Positions 1-12,900 of a stretch of DNA of 31,218 nt are shown here, piece after piece. The position numbers were made by a program, and so were the translations under genes. Below the pieces are notes generated by a model. The model searched no databases. It was not told where the DNA came from and saw nothing but the letters and a program-made list of their open reading frames with translations. Each line of letters begins with the position of its first letter. Position 1 is the stretch's first letter. Source of the DNA: Lingula anatina (Eukaryota > Brachiopoda > Lingulata > Lingulida > Lingulidae); contig NW_019774903.1 of NCBI RefSeq assembly GCF_001039355.2, positions 40,184 to 71,401 of the forward strand. The letters are read 5' to 3'.

Positions 1-309
1 ATTGGCATAATTCAATTTTTTTGCAGTCCCTTGATTTTCTAAATTTCTAGTTATTTATGTGATGAATTATATGCTAGCTTATGTATAAATACTTTTTATT
101 TTCAACATAAAGATACTTGATTCTCAAGTGCAACTTATATTTTACTTAATTTTATATATTTTATTTATAGATACAATACATTATTTTCCTTTTTTCCTTT
201 TACTCATTATCTGTATGATACAGAGAGATATCATTTGTGCTTTATCACTTCTATTAACAGGTAAAATATAAGTGATAAAACCATTACTACTACCATTACG
301 TCATCTTAC
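1..309. other. Intron (3' continuation of RyR lies beyond the left edge)
   Basis: AT-rich intron sequence. The next expected RyR segment was not found here in any minus-strand frame. Confidence 0.8.
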
Positions 310-447
310 CCGCTGTGCCAATGAATCAAAGATCAAAGTAAACAGCATCATGGTGAGTTTCTTTTCCTCCTCTGTTGCTGCACCCCAGCTGCCCCAGCCG
401 CCAGTGCCATAGTAACGACCACAGCGCTCATAGTGGTGGGTCAAAAC
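310..447 (-). CDS. RyR: RyR exon: start of third RyR repeat
   Basis: The exon has 138 nt and is phase 0 on both sides, with acceptor ataag and donor gtaaga. It reads [40 protein letters not shown] and QR. It aligns with LLTNHYERCWKYY..P.GW...G..[20 protein letters not shown], the start of the repeat that carries the regulated phosphorylation loop in vertebrates. The rest of the repeat lies past the left edge. Confidence 0.95.
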
Positions 448-3400
448 CTTATGATCAGAAAATTACAAATGAGTATTAATAATAGTACCCATATGATTTT
501 AGGAAAATATGTCCATTCAATACTGAAAATATTACCAACATAATAACTGCAAATATTTTGCTTGATTTTTATCATTTCAAAGATCTTGAATTCCTACTAA
601 TAATTATGTGTCTGAAACATAAAATACTGTTCAGTCTACATACCCTCAGTGGTACCACTGTGTTTTCATTTAATCCTGGCAAGTCAATAGTCAGCTTTCT
701 CAAAAGTTTGGTCATCATGGGTGGTCTCAAGTGACTGGAATTTTAAATTATGTATATGCTTATAAAGCCAATTATATCTCTGAGCTGCATGCCTAAGAAG
801 CAATCATTTTATATAATTTTTCCTTGTCGCTCAGTGCATGTAAACAGGAGAACATGGAGCAGTGTATTTAAAAATCAAGAGCAACATTCAAGTTCTATCT
901 TCACTACTTTCACCTTATATGTAAGATTTAAAGAAATCACACATGACAAACTCCACCACTAATTTACCCAGTCAAAGACACCAAGAACTCTGTGACAAGG
1001 TCTTTCTGGTTCTTGGTGAGAGATCGACACTTGGACAGCCTGTATGTTGTGTGCAGTGTGGAGTCCAGTAAGGAAGACACGTGGTCAGCATCATCAAAGA
1101 AGTGGGCATAGGCAGTCAGCAGTGGTAGGACAGAGTTACATAGATATCTGTTCAACGCCAAAGCCATATCACTGTCAGAAGCAGCAGCCTGGCAAAGAAA
1201 AAAGATAAAAAATAAAAAAATAAAAACAATATGACCAAAAAGTCTCTTTGTGTATTTTGATGAAACTGGCACCAGTTTGCTTCATCAAGCAAAACCCTTT
1301 GATTCTTGTCTTTCTGTCTAAAAATTTCAAATCCAGAGCACTAGAATAAATTTATATTACATTTGACAGGGGAAATGTGTTTTGCATTTACATGGCAATA
1401 AATATTATAGTAGCATCTAACAATACATTATGGATAATAATCTTTGTTTTACAGGTGTTCAATATGCAGGTAGAAATGGCACACTTATCTGCCTATTCAC
1501 AGCACTAGAACTAACTTGCTGCACTTTTGTTCTCACATTCTCATATTTCAAAATCTGATATAAAATTTTAAAACCATCCATACCGTGTCCAGTGTTGTAG
1601 CAGCTCTGAGATCAGGCAAGAAGCCATCCTCCAGGAGTCTGAAGAAGGTGGACTGGTCTGGTATGCCATAGACTCTCTCTAAGAACTGTACCACTGCAGA
1701 CTTGTGCTGGGGGAGCAACCCTGGGGGAAGACTGCCCTCGCTCTGCTTAGCCTCACCATCTACAGAGAAATTAGATGAAAAATTTCTATATGCTCCCTCT
1801 GCTGCCCAATGTGTTTTGCTAAACTTCCCAAGTATTATGAAAAATAATCCCAACTCAAAGTGCCCACAAACATATATTGTTGCATCACCATTCTATTCTT
1901 CTATGTTTATCAGATAGACACACAATAAACACATCCCCATAATATGATGATTTTGAAACATTCTTTAAAATTTGTTTTCAAATAAATCCGACATAATGAA
2001 TACTAACCATCAGACTGACTTGTAATAGGCAGAATAAACTTCAAGCCCAGAACACCTTCCAGGTCCTCAACTGACACCAAGCTTCTCAAGATGGCGCGTG
2101 CTCTCAGTGAATCACTGCGACCAGATTTAATAATCTCTGCATCTGGAGCACAGCGCCCCAGGAGGTCAACCAAGGCGGAGTAGAAATCCAAGATGGCTCC
2201 TCCCATGTCTATATAATCCTCGTCATCTTCAGGTGGCAGAGTTGAGAAGTCATATTTACTGAAAAATTTGTAAAAAAGATTTTTACTATAAATAAATATC
2301 AATAATTTCTCTAGTTTTGCTTGCTATATTAAATAAACTTTTTTCTTTATCTATATATCAGAGAGTCCAATATCTACTCATAAAAAATAGCTCCTTCAAA
2401 AAGTCTGAAACACTGTTGGTATGCTTAGGCATGACAGAGGCAACTGAGGTTTTAAAAACTGAAGCAACATATTAGATGTATTGGGTGGATAAAAAATGTC
2501 CTGACCCAAAAATTTCAACACCTCTAATATTCTATTCACTATCTCTGTTTTAATTAGGCCTCCCTGAATTTAACTCCATGTCATGGTTTTGATCCATAAG
2601 TTTTATAACTTTATATTTACACCACAGTTCTCAATAAACAAATAATAAAGTGAAAATGCAATTATAATGTCTAGCCATTTGTAAAGCGTCACCTACAGTC
2701 TCAAAAAATATGACCAATCTTTCCTTGATTGTCACTGAACATAGATCTGCAGAAATTCATTGATTTTGAAAAAAATGGAAAACTGAAGAATAAGACATTC
2801 TTTATCCACCCATCTTTGGGTATTTCTGAGAGTACATCTAGGTTTAGGAAGTTTCATTTACAGCTTGAATAAGTCTACAATAATGAAGTATGGATGTAAA
2901 AAGATGTAACCTGTTCATTATAAAGATTACGTAATTCTGGGTCTTTATGAACTTCAAATAACAAGCAAAATGTGGTTTTGAAATAGTGGTCAAAGGACAG
3001 GTTAGAGATTTGATAATTTTCTATTTTTCTTTTGGATTTTTAGGCAACAGCCAATAAGGAACTTAGTTTTTTAACTACAATGGTTGGCAGACTAAAAGAG
3101 TCTTCTAACAATTTAAAAAAACATATATTCATTCAAACCTAGCAAAAAGGATATTAGGGATAAGTAAAAAAACACCCTTAGCAGTAAAGCCACACCCACT
3201 ACATAAAGTTTGAATGTGAATTAATAAAGCTGTGATTTTTTAAAACTTTTACTAAGATAGTCTCTTGTGAAGTGTAAATGTATGTTCAGTAAACAAACCA
3301 AGACAGTTCAATCAATGTATTTAACAAAAGATTCCTGTTTTCATTAGTTAAACATTTAATAAAAATCTAAAAAAATACATGAAGAAAATGATGAAATCAT

Positions 3401-6400
3401 AATATATTATGAAGTTTTTTCACCATTTTCGTAGATTTAAAATAGAAACAGATGTAAGTGTGATTCCTTCCCCTGTGAGATTAAAATTACACCATTTTAA
3501 AAAACATTTTTATAAAGCAAAACTGTTATTTCACACAAACAATATGGATAAATACAGCTGATTAATAGCCCCACTCTCCATATTAGGGATACAGACTTGT
3601 ATTAAAAAGAGCCAACAAATTATAAACATTAATCTTCATACCCAACACCAACAAACATTCTATTACAGAGCACTATAGCATCAAAATGCCAACGCTACTG
3701 TTCTGGCTTCATTACACTACTTACACTCCATCATGGGTTAGAAATATATGCCTGTTTTTCTCCTCACTGCAAAGAAATATGTCATGTTTTGTTTTCAGTT
3801 ACAGTGCACAACACAACATAGCCTATCATTCAACTACTGTACACAGATAATGCCACCAGTTTCAATCCAAGGTGTTATTGACTTTCAGTACACTTCTTCT
3901 ATAAGAAGAGTTTCTATTTAGTCCATGTGTATGTTAGAGAACTTCAATGCCAAAGGTAAATAGCTGAATTTGATTTTCATACTTACCTGCAAGTGACAAT
4001 CAGTACAATTTTAATCACATTTTGGCAACAATGAATCAAATAGGTAGAAATACCCAAAAACTTTGGAGAAACTGGTACCAATAATCTGTAGAAAACTACA
4101 TCAAAACAGTGCATTTAGTTGGGAGGGAACACTGCCTATCAAGCACTACGTAATTTCTAGGAATAATTCTTGTAAATATAAATTCAATCAACATTCAGAC
4201 ATTAACACAACAAATCACAATTTAACAAATATGGGCTTTTAAAGATAAATTCACAAAAATGTTCTATAGGCATGACTAAAACAATACAATGCATTACATT
4301 TGGGAAATTTAAACAATGAACATAACAGTGCTTTCTTGATACCAATAAATAGGTTGAAATCTCTATTAAAATGATAGTTAATGGATTTAAGAGATAAGAA
4401 ATAGAACAAAAGAGTAAAAAAAAGGAAAATTATCACCTTCTTGTTCTTAAAATGTTCATACGTATGCTTTTGAGAGGAAAAACAGAAATGTAATTAATTT
4501 TCTGTGTTCTTAATGATCATGGCTTACAAAGAAAGGAACTAATTTTTCTTTAACAGGGAAAAAATGGAAACAATGTTTGAAAATATCTGAAAAAGTTATA
4601 AATCATGTTTTAATTAAGTTCAGAAAGACAGGCCTGTCACTTGATTATGGCTTCACCAATTTCCACTGACATATTTCATCATCATACTTTGGTTTATTAA
4701 ATCATATCCTTTAATGAAATGGATCATGAAAGCACTCAACAATCACAACAATTAACAATGAACTTTATGGACCAATGTACTATTACAAAAACAGCAGACA
4801 TTTTCCCAATTTTCGCACCACATAAATTAGATTAGAAGCAAACTGTTATGAGACAAAGTCCATTTCTGATCCATCAGGCCATTCAACTACAGTACTGGGA
4901 ATGGTTTCACAATGGAACTCAAGACCTGAAGTCTATCTCAACTTTAAAGCCAACAATTTCATTCTACTTCTTCAGTGCAAGATAAATTTTTAATAGTCTG
5001 CTAAAATTAGGTAAATACTGGTCTAAAAATATAAACCATTTTTTACTTGTGAATTCAAATAGACTACTACTGATCAATTTACCCTAATAGGAGACAAATT
5101 TTATTCTTAAAGCTAAGACCAATTTTTTGTCTTTTTGAGAAACCAGTCCCTGTGCAGCACTTTATAAGCAAATCAGTCACATCTTATCACAGTCTTTTTC
5201 AAAAAAAAAAAAAAAAAAAATCATCCCCATACCTCTGTCTCAAGAATTCTGTGTCATTGTCATCATTAATGGCTGCCAGAAAACCTGAAGACATGCTGTC
5301 CCTAGAGGCAGCGATCTGTTCCGACATTCTGATTCCATCTTTCATTGCCTTCAGTAGACCTCCGCCCTCCCCTCTCAGTGCAGGCCCCAGGCATTCTGGA
5401 CGTCTGATCAGCAGACGTACAACAAGGTTGGAATTCTCTTCCACACTTTCACCTGAAATGTAATAACATTAATTTTTCAATATTACATATTTGATGATGT
5501 TTACTAATGTACTTATATTGAGTAACCCCCCCCCCCCCCCACACACACACACACACACCTACACAAATAAATATGTACATTATAAATCAATAATATAAAA
5601 TATAGACATATACACATAAATTCAAACAATACCCTTACCATTCACCCACACACAGAAGCGCAGGAAGTCCAGAAACCTCTCTCCTTCCACAGGGTCCCAG
5701 CCAATGTCTGGGTATCCCTTGGCCAGCAGCTCTGAGTTGGACTGGACGCCGGCTCTGGACAGGTAGACGGCCACCTTCTCCAGGTGGGACTCTCTGAGGG
5801 CCAGGGCCAGCTCATTGTTGTCCATCATAGAGGAGTAAGCCACATCCAGGGGACAGGAGCCTCGGAGAGATGGATGAGCTGAAAAGTATGATATATAGAT
5901 ATATATGAATACTAAAGGAAATGATTAAGGAATAACTGTTACAATTATTAATTAAGCTGTGTGTGTGCACATGAGTGTGTACAGGACAGCCATATACATC
6001 CTTGTTCTTTATTTTTGTTTATTAATCTGAAACTTACATGAACTCTAAACTGAAAGCAATTCTTTCCTTGAAATTTTGAAAACACATGTTGTTATTTATA
6101 AAAACAGAGATGATAATACTTTGAAAATGCATAGGTACCTAGCAACATGCTGCTGTTTTCTAGCAGGTAGCTGAGATGGTCAAACATGGCCCTCTGGTTC
6201 TGGCGACTTGTGCGGCAAAAATAGCAGAGGAAACGGCAACACATCACCACCATGTCTGTGGAGTTATCCTACAGATAAACAACAAAACAAATATGTTAAC
6301 TGCACTCAGCTTGTAATAGCCCCACTTATAATTAACCCACTGAACATTCACATACACCATAAATATTGCAGTTTGAATAATTATAATAGTATCATATATT

Positions 6401-6910
6401 TTATTTACCCATTAAAAATATAGATGTAATTAATACTACAATTACAAAATTTTCTTCAATCAATAACTTTGAATAATTTTATGTGAAAATAAAGTTCTAT
6501 CTTTCCATTGTTGCAATTGTTGAAGTTGAAATTTATATATGATATAAAAATGTTAAGACAGATAGCTATTTTTAACAGTCATTATTTAATGTAGATCCAA
6601 TACTGCACTAGCAGCAACAAATAGATCAATCAATAAATAAATGACTTTCTCCTCTCCTACCACTGGTTGCTCCACGTCTCCATCTCTCTTCACCTCCCCG
6701 CCACCGGCCGCCTGCTGCTGCTGCTGTTTATTCAGCGTATTCACCATCAGTTGCATCACGGTCTCGTGGACATATAGGGCACGCATCAGGTCTGGGTGCT
6801 GGAAAAACACCTTGTTGTCCAGGAGATCCCTGGGGAAGAGATATACGTACCAAATTAAGGAGGTGGACTATTATTATTAATTACTATTATAACATTTCTT
6901 CTTTAACACA

Positions 6911-6951
<41 letters not shown>

Positions 6952-9900
6952 AGACAAAGATGGACAGAGACACATTACACAAAAGCAGATATAAAATGAG
7001 AAAGAAACAGACAGACAGAAAGAGGACCTACTTGATGCTGCTCTTCAATGTCTCTTCTTCCTGTGGCGCAACCTGCACATTTAGCAGGGCTCGTATGTTC
7101 CCAAGAGCCTTCACCAAATTGTTGATGTCATGGGTGCTGGCAGCACTTATTACGTATGTTTTCAATATAGCTCTCAGAACCTAAACGTTTCAAAATGTAG
7201 CAAATTTATTACCACCCCTTGAAAATTGTTAATGTTTCAAAAACCATGCATATTACTTTATTCAGTCTTTGCTAGGACTCTTAGAGCCTAAGCATTTTTG
7301 AAATAAAAATTTAAATCAACCTATGGAAATTGAAGCTATTCCAAACACTATTTTACCATTTTTTGTATGTCTTGCTTGTGTGAATGTCACACACTTCTGA
7401 TAAAAAAATTGAAGACATGTTTATTACGAGTACAATATGCACTGTGCATAATCAGCATACAGGTATATTTTCAATGACAAGCATCAATCAGCTTAATGTC
7501 TTTATTAAGCTAAAATTAAAACGATTAATTGTCATCAATATCAAAACACAACCATTGAGCTATTAACTTTTATTTTAAATTACAAATGTCAATCCACAGT
7601 GAATGATAACCATACCTCTCCAATGCCATCATATTGTCTATAGAGCAGGCTAAACATCTCTTGCACCAGGCTCTGGTCAGTTATGAAATCTTCTTCTGCC
7701 CATTTTCTCATTGTATTGGAAATCAAATTCTGCAGAGATCCTTTGAATGAAGAAACAATAATAACAGGTGCTGCGAATCTAAATCACTCCCCGAGTTTCA
7801 GAGTTTTACTGGAAACAGCACAGGCATGCTAATATAGGTGAGATCAGTTCCCAGTTCTCTCTTAAATTCAAGGAGAAAATACTTGAAATGAGGAAATGTC
7901 GATTCTAATATCAATATTACAGAATGGTTTGTAATATATTGTTAAATAAGTCCTTTCAACACAAGGGGAAGTTAGCAGATCAGTACAACAGATACATATA
8001 TAGTGACAGCTACATTACGAACGTTTGATTTTAACATTGACAAATATCACAAAATTAGTTCATAAACATTGAAAGCAAGCTGCACTAGTATTTGGAGATA
8101 TTCTCAGCAGTTATTACTTAATTCTCAATAATAAAATTTATAAATTATTACTTCCATGTACACATTACAATTTTCTTCATTTAATTACAAGTACTTATAT
8201 ACTCTTTGCTATCATAATTTGCATTATTTCTGTATAACAAATTAACTAAAGTGCAGAAACCACTAAACAAACAACAATTCTATAAAGAACAAGAAAGTGC
8301 TGCTACTGCATTAGGCAGAATGACAGGGAGTTTTTAATTGGTAGGATTCATTGCTTTGTTTTTCTAGAATTTGATCATGGGGAATATGTAAAATGGGGTC
8401 TCTCTGGTAAGGCATTACCTATCAAGAGTGCCCTTGTGTGTCCTATTTTTATTCGTTTCCAGTCAGAGGGCAAGGATAAAACCAACAAATACTCTACCTG
8501 CTTTCATGTGCAATTATTAGAACTACTGACGTTGTGTGTCAATTTGTAAGGTTTGGGTTTTTTAATCTATAAGTGCAATTTCTCCACTCCATGGACAATT
8601 ATTATCCCCCGTACCCCGATGTGTTTCTTTTAATGTGTTATTGCAATGTGTAATTTTAATTCCATATTGATCAGGTGTAGTTCACTTTCAAATTTCATAA
8701 ATGTTTAACATCTTTGCAAATTATGCCTTGAACTATTAGCCATAACTGATAGAAGACTAACTAAAAGGTTAGTCCTATTTAAAAATATCAGATCTAAAAT
8801 GGAATCTGGAGGATGTAAAAGTCAGACTAGTGACTAATTCATTTTTTTGCAGGACTGATACCATAACTATATTAAAATCATTACCAAATATTCGGTAAGA
8901 TTAGCATATAATGATATCTATACTGCTCGAAACAAAAATCAAACTTTAATTTGGGGTTGGAATGAATAAAATCAGTAGCAATCGACCAGGTATGAATCAA
9001 CCCATAAATTGTGTTGGTTATTCAGGTCTTGAATTACTTGGGATGGAGGAAATATAACACAGTGCTGTTCTGTTAGTGGCACGTGGGTTTACCAACTCCA
9101 GGCAATACATACCGTCAGGCATATAACCTGAATCTATAAATGGAGACAAAGCAAAAGGAAACATTGGTTGAAACATGTACGCATAAAAGAACTGAAATAT
9201 GGCCCAGTGTGGAAAGGTGAAAACCTGAATAATTTTGTGTTCTGTTTCACTTGTTTGTTTTTCCATGCAGGTGTTGTTGTTTTTTTTAAATATATGGCAC
9301 AAGGGTCAGAATAATCATTATCATCATCATCATCAATATCATTAGTCAATGAAAAAAGTACTAAACAAATCTGAGTTCAACATAGTTCTAAGGGTTATTT
9401 TGTTGTAGGATACGTTTTTTATCTAGTATCATCAAGGACCTACAGCTGTATGAAAGAACAACCAAAAAGGCTTCAGAACAGAAATTTTCTACAAGCAATA
9501 AATTTTTAAACAGTGACAAAACACATGATTACAAGACAGCACACTAGAGACAGAATGAGCATATTCAATGAAAACAGTTTCCTCTCTATTCAGCAATGAT
9601 CCATTTGGCATCTACACATACCGAGTAAAATTAGGCAAAAACCGAGGCAAGACTTCTGGACTCAATCAAGAATATTTTCTACTAAAGCTAAGTAACAATT
9701 TCATCCTCTAATCAATAAGTTTGACATAAGATGGAATTAATACATAACCTTTTAAAAACAAATTATAATTTGGCAAATAATAAAATATGCAAGCTAGTTT
9801 GAGCCAAGAAATTTCCTTCAGCTGAAAAGGTATTAATAATAGAACTAAGATAATATACGAGGCAATCAATGAAGAGTCATTGAATTTAAAATGACATTTA

Positions 9901-12900
9901 AATGAAATGAAAAAAGTGACACAACTTAAGTTTTGTAAACATGCACAATATCAATTTGCCTACATCTTTATACTATAAATGATTGCATGTTCTAGACAGC
10001 TTTGAACCAAATAATATTTGACAATTTGAATTCTGCAGACCACTACATCACTAACTCTCCTAAACTCAGATTTGAAGAAAAAAGCATTTCTTTGAGAAGT
10101 ACAGCATACAAAACATCTAGGTTACCATAAATCAAAGTAATGATCAGACATCAAGATAAAAATAGTGTTATGAGCTAACTAATTTTCAAAAAATTGTTAA
10201 TAAAAAATTAACTACGAAAAAAAAATTCATGTAATCCTTAGCAAATGCATTAGTAAGTAAAGTTTATTCTATGAAGATATCCAGGGCAATCCTTTGACTC
10301 AATACATACTGTAATGCCATTTTAGTTGTCTTTTGTGAAAAGAGGTAAGGGGGACACCATCTAATATAATCAAATTAAATATTTTTATCAAACTGCAATA
10401 AATCATTGAAAAAGTTCACATAGTACATCTAATACAGTAAAAGTGACAAAATAACTATTAGATGAAAAAAGTCCATAAAAAAAACAATTTTGTGATATCA
10501 CATGTAAGTAATGACATTCACAATGGCAAAAATAGTGCAATTTTTGGGTCATTTTCAAAAAGATGAGTATAAAAAGTGTTTCTGTGGTCCTAAAATGTCT
10601 TTCTTCTCTTTACAGAAAATCCTTTTTGAAAAAGGTAAGGGAGGTTTAAGAAGTGCACTATTTTTGTCACAATGAATTTAATGCCAATTTCAATATAAAA
10701 GCACACATAAAACACAAGACAAAGACTGTGTACATGTACACAGTAGAACATGTAAAAAATTATGACATCCACCAAAAAGCTTGTATGACATCCATGTAGA
10801 AAACACAACCAACCAAAGGATGCTCACAAATTACTAAAACCAAATACTACCTCCACAAAATGGCAGATATTGCATTTTGTACTAAGTGAGCATCCTCTCC
10901 GAAGAAAAGAAAAAGAAAATCAAGACTAACTCTAGAAGTAATACTCTACCTGACCAACCCAAGATTTCATCTGAAATGGCAGAAAAAATAAAAAACCATG
11001 CTTGGGATTAATGGGTTAAATAAAACATATTATAGGGAATGAAGGGTAAGTGGGGAGTAAAAAGGCAGGCGTTTGGAAAAAACTAAACAACCATAAAGTA
11101 ACATAAACCATAAACAATAAAAAGAGCATCTTTGACTAATTCTTGCCTTCATTCTGTGCCAAACTTAAATCATTCTATGAATAATAAAAATAATAAAAAC
11201 AAGCAGAGTCTGCTTCCTAACAGTGCATGTGCCATACAATTGGTCTTAGATTTTAATGTGCAAGTTGTGAAAAATATAAAAAAAGTTAAAATTTGGTAAA
11301 CAATGGAGATGAAAATATAAGAAAACAAGGCAGCAAAGCTGTCAAATGTACAGACAAAGAACAGAAAATAAAGATGCAAATAAGTGAAAAATTAAATTTT
11401 CACAAAAAACTGTTAAATTGCCAGAAAAATTTATCAAACAGACTGCGTTGCCTATTGAAGCTGTATTTTAGTCCCATGTTTCTTTCCTATAAGTTTGAGA
11501 ACAGTAAATGACATGATTTCCCTTAAATGGTCATCATAGGAGCAGTGCCCAAAATAGGGGTTTCTTCAAATTTGGATACAACATTAAATAATGTTTAACA
11601 GCATAATGACAATCAAATGTTATTAATAAAATATTAGTAACATGGACATTCAGAAAATGTGACAAGCAAAAGTCTTCAAGATCATGGAACTTTAAAGTCA
11701 CACCTTGAAAATGCCAATATGTGAAAAATTAAATTTTCACAAAAAACTGTTTAATTGCCANNNNNNNNNNNNNNNNNNNNNNNNNNNNNNNNNNNNNNNN
11801 NNNNNNNNNNNNNNNNNNNNNNNNNNNNNNNNNNNNNNNNNNNNNNNNNNNNNNNNNNNNNNNNNNNNNNNNNNNNNNNNNNNNNNNNNNNNNNNNNNNN
11901 NNNNNNNNNNNNNNNNNNNNNNNNNNNNNNNNNNNNNNNNNNNNNNNNNNNNNNNNNNNNNNNNNNNNNNNNNNNNNNNNNNNNNNNNNNNNNNNNNNNN
12001 NNNNNNNNNNNNNNNNNNNNNNNNNNNNNNNNNNNNNNNNNNNNNNNNNNNNNNNNNNNNNNNNNNNNNNNNNNNNNNNNNNNNNNNNNNNNNNNNNNNN
12101 NNNCCCGATCATGCTGATTTTCGAACTTGACCTGCGTATTATGAATATTCATCAGTTCTGTAAGTTTCAAGTCAAAAGGTAAAATGGTTTTCCACTTATC
12201 GTGTTATCGGTGCTGCATATATGCTGAAAAAAGTGAAAAAACTGCATAAATTCCCTAAAAGTGACCCGATCATGCTGATTTTCGAACTTGACCTGCGTAT
12301 TATGAATATTCATCAGTTCTGCAAGTTTCAAGTCAAAAGGTAAAATGGTTTTCCACTTATCGTGTTATCGGTAAAAGTGCATGGCGACGGCGACTACGGC
12401 GACGACGACAGACGCAGATGATGGCTATATGTACAGACACATCTGTGTCTGTACATAAAAAATGATGCAAAATGAAATTTTAACAAAATTAAATCCTTCA
12501 ATACATTGTATGACATAATTTGTATAAATGATGCACTGGGAAGACTGATTTAAACTTAATATAAAAAAAACACCTACCCTTTCATCAATACATGACAAGA
12601 CAATTGGGACATACAAAAAGCACAGCAATCGCAACAAATTCTAGATATTATTTATCACTAGAAAAACTAACACAAGATGCACTAGATTAATTGTTTTTTA
12701 ATGGAAATTGATCAGCTTGTTTTGCCCTTCAATAATGCAAAGCAGGTTTTGCATGTACAGTTCAAATTGAATCAACTGGTGGTGAGCTTAATCATGAACA
12801 TGTTAATACTTCTGTTCCCGTTTCATGGCAACATGCACATTCCCCACATTGCAACACTGACATGTTAACCCTTTAAATTGTTTAAAAACCACAACTTCTC

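Larger units (their letters stand above)
2259..5232. other. RyR intron, about 3.0 kb
   Basis: AT-rich and full of short chance frames. The only notable structure is a 99-nt stretch at 3987-4085 bounded by strong splice signals, listed separately. A 20-base A-run lies at 5201-5220, close to the downstream end on the plus strand. Confidence 0.8.

Noticed and set aside
750-962. Plus-strand open frames such as 750-962, 1702-1917, 5152-5463, 16177-16365 and 21940-22131
   Set aside because: They overlap RyR introns or run antisense to RyR exons, have no recognisable domain, and their codon content mirrors the minus-strand exons.
3721-3765. 27-nt minus-strand microexon candidate ending at a gtaagt donor
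   Set aside because: The acceptor lies in a purine-rich stretch with no pyrimidine tract. It shows that short in-phase candidates arise by chance in these introns.
9018-9302. Minus-strand 94-residue frame in the long intron
   Set aside because: A part reads like coding sequence ([18 protein letters not shown]), but there is no known domain and splice phase requires no exon here. It may be a repeat fragment.
10580-10645. Plus-strand acceptor/donor-like pair around cagaaaatccttttt and gtaagg
   Set aside because: No open coding frame with family similarity, and the opposite strand carries the RyR gene; probably chance.
11705-12170. Frames crossing 11761-12103
   Set aside because: They are made of undetermined bases and are artefacts of the assembly gap.
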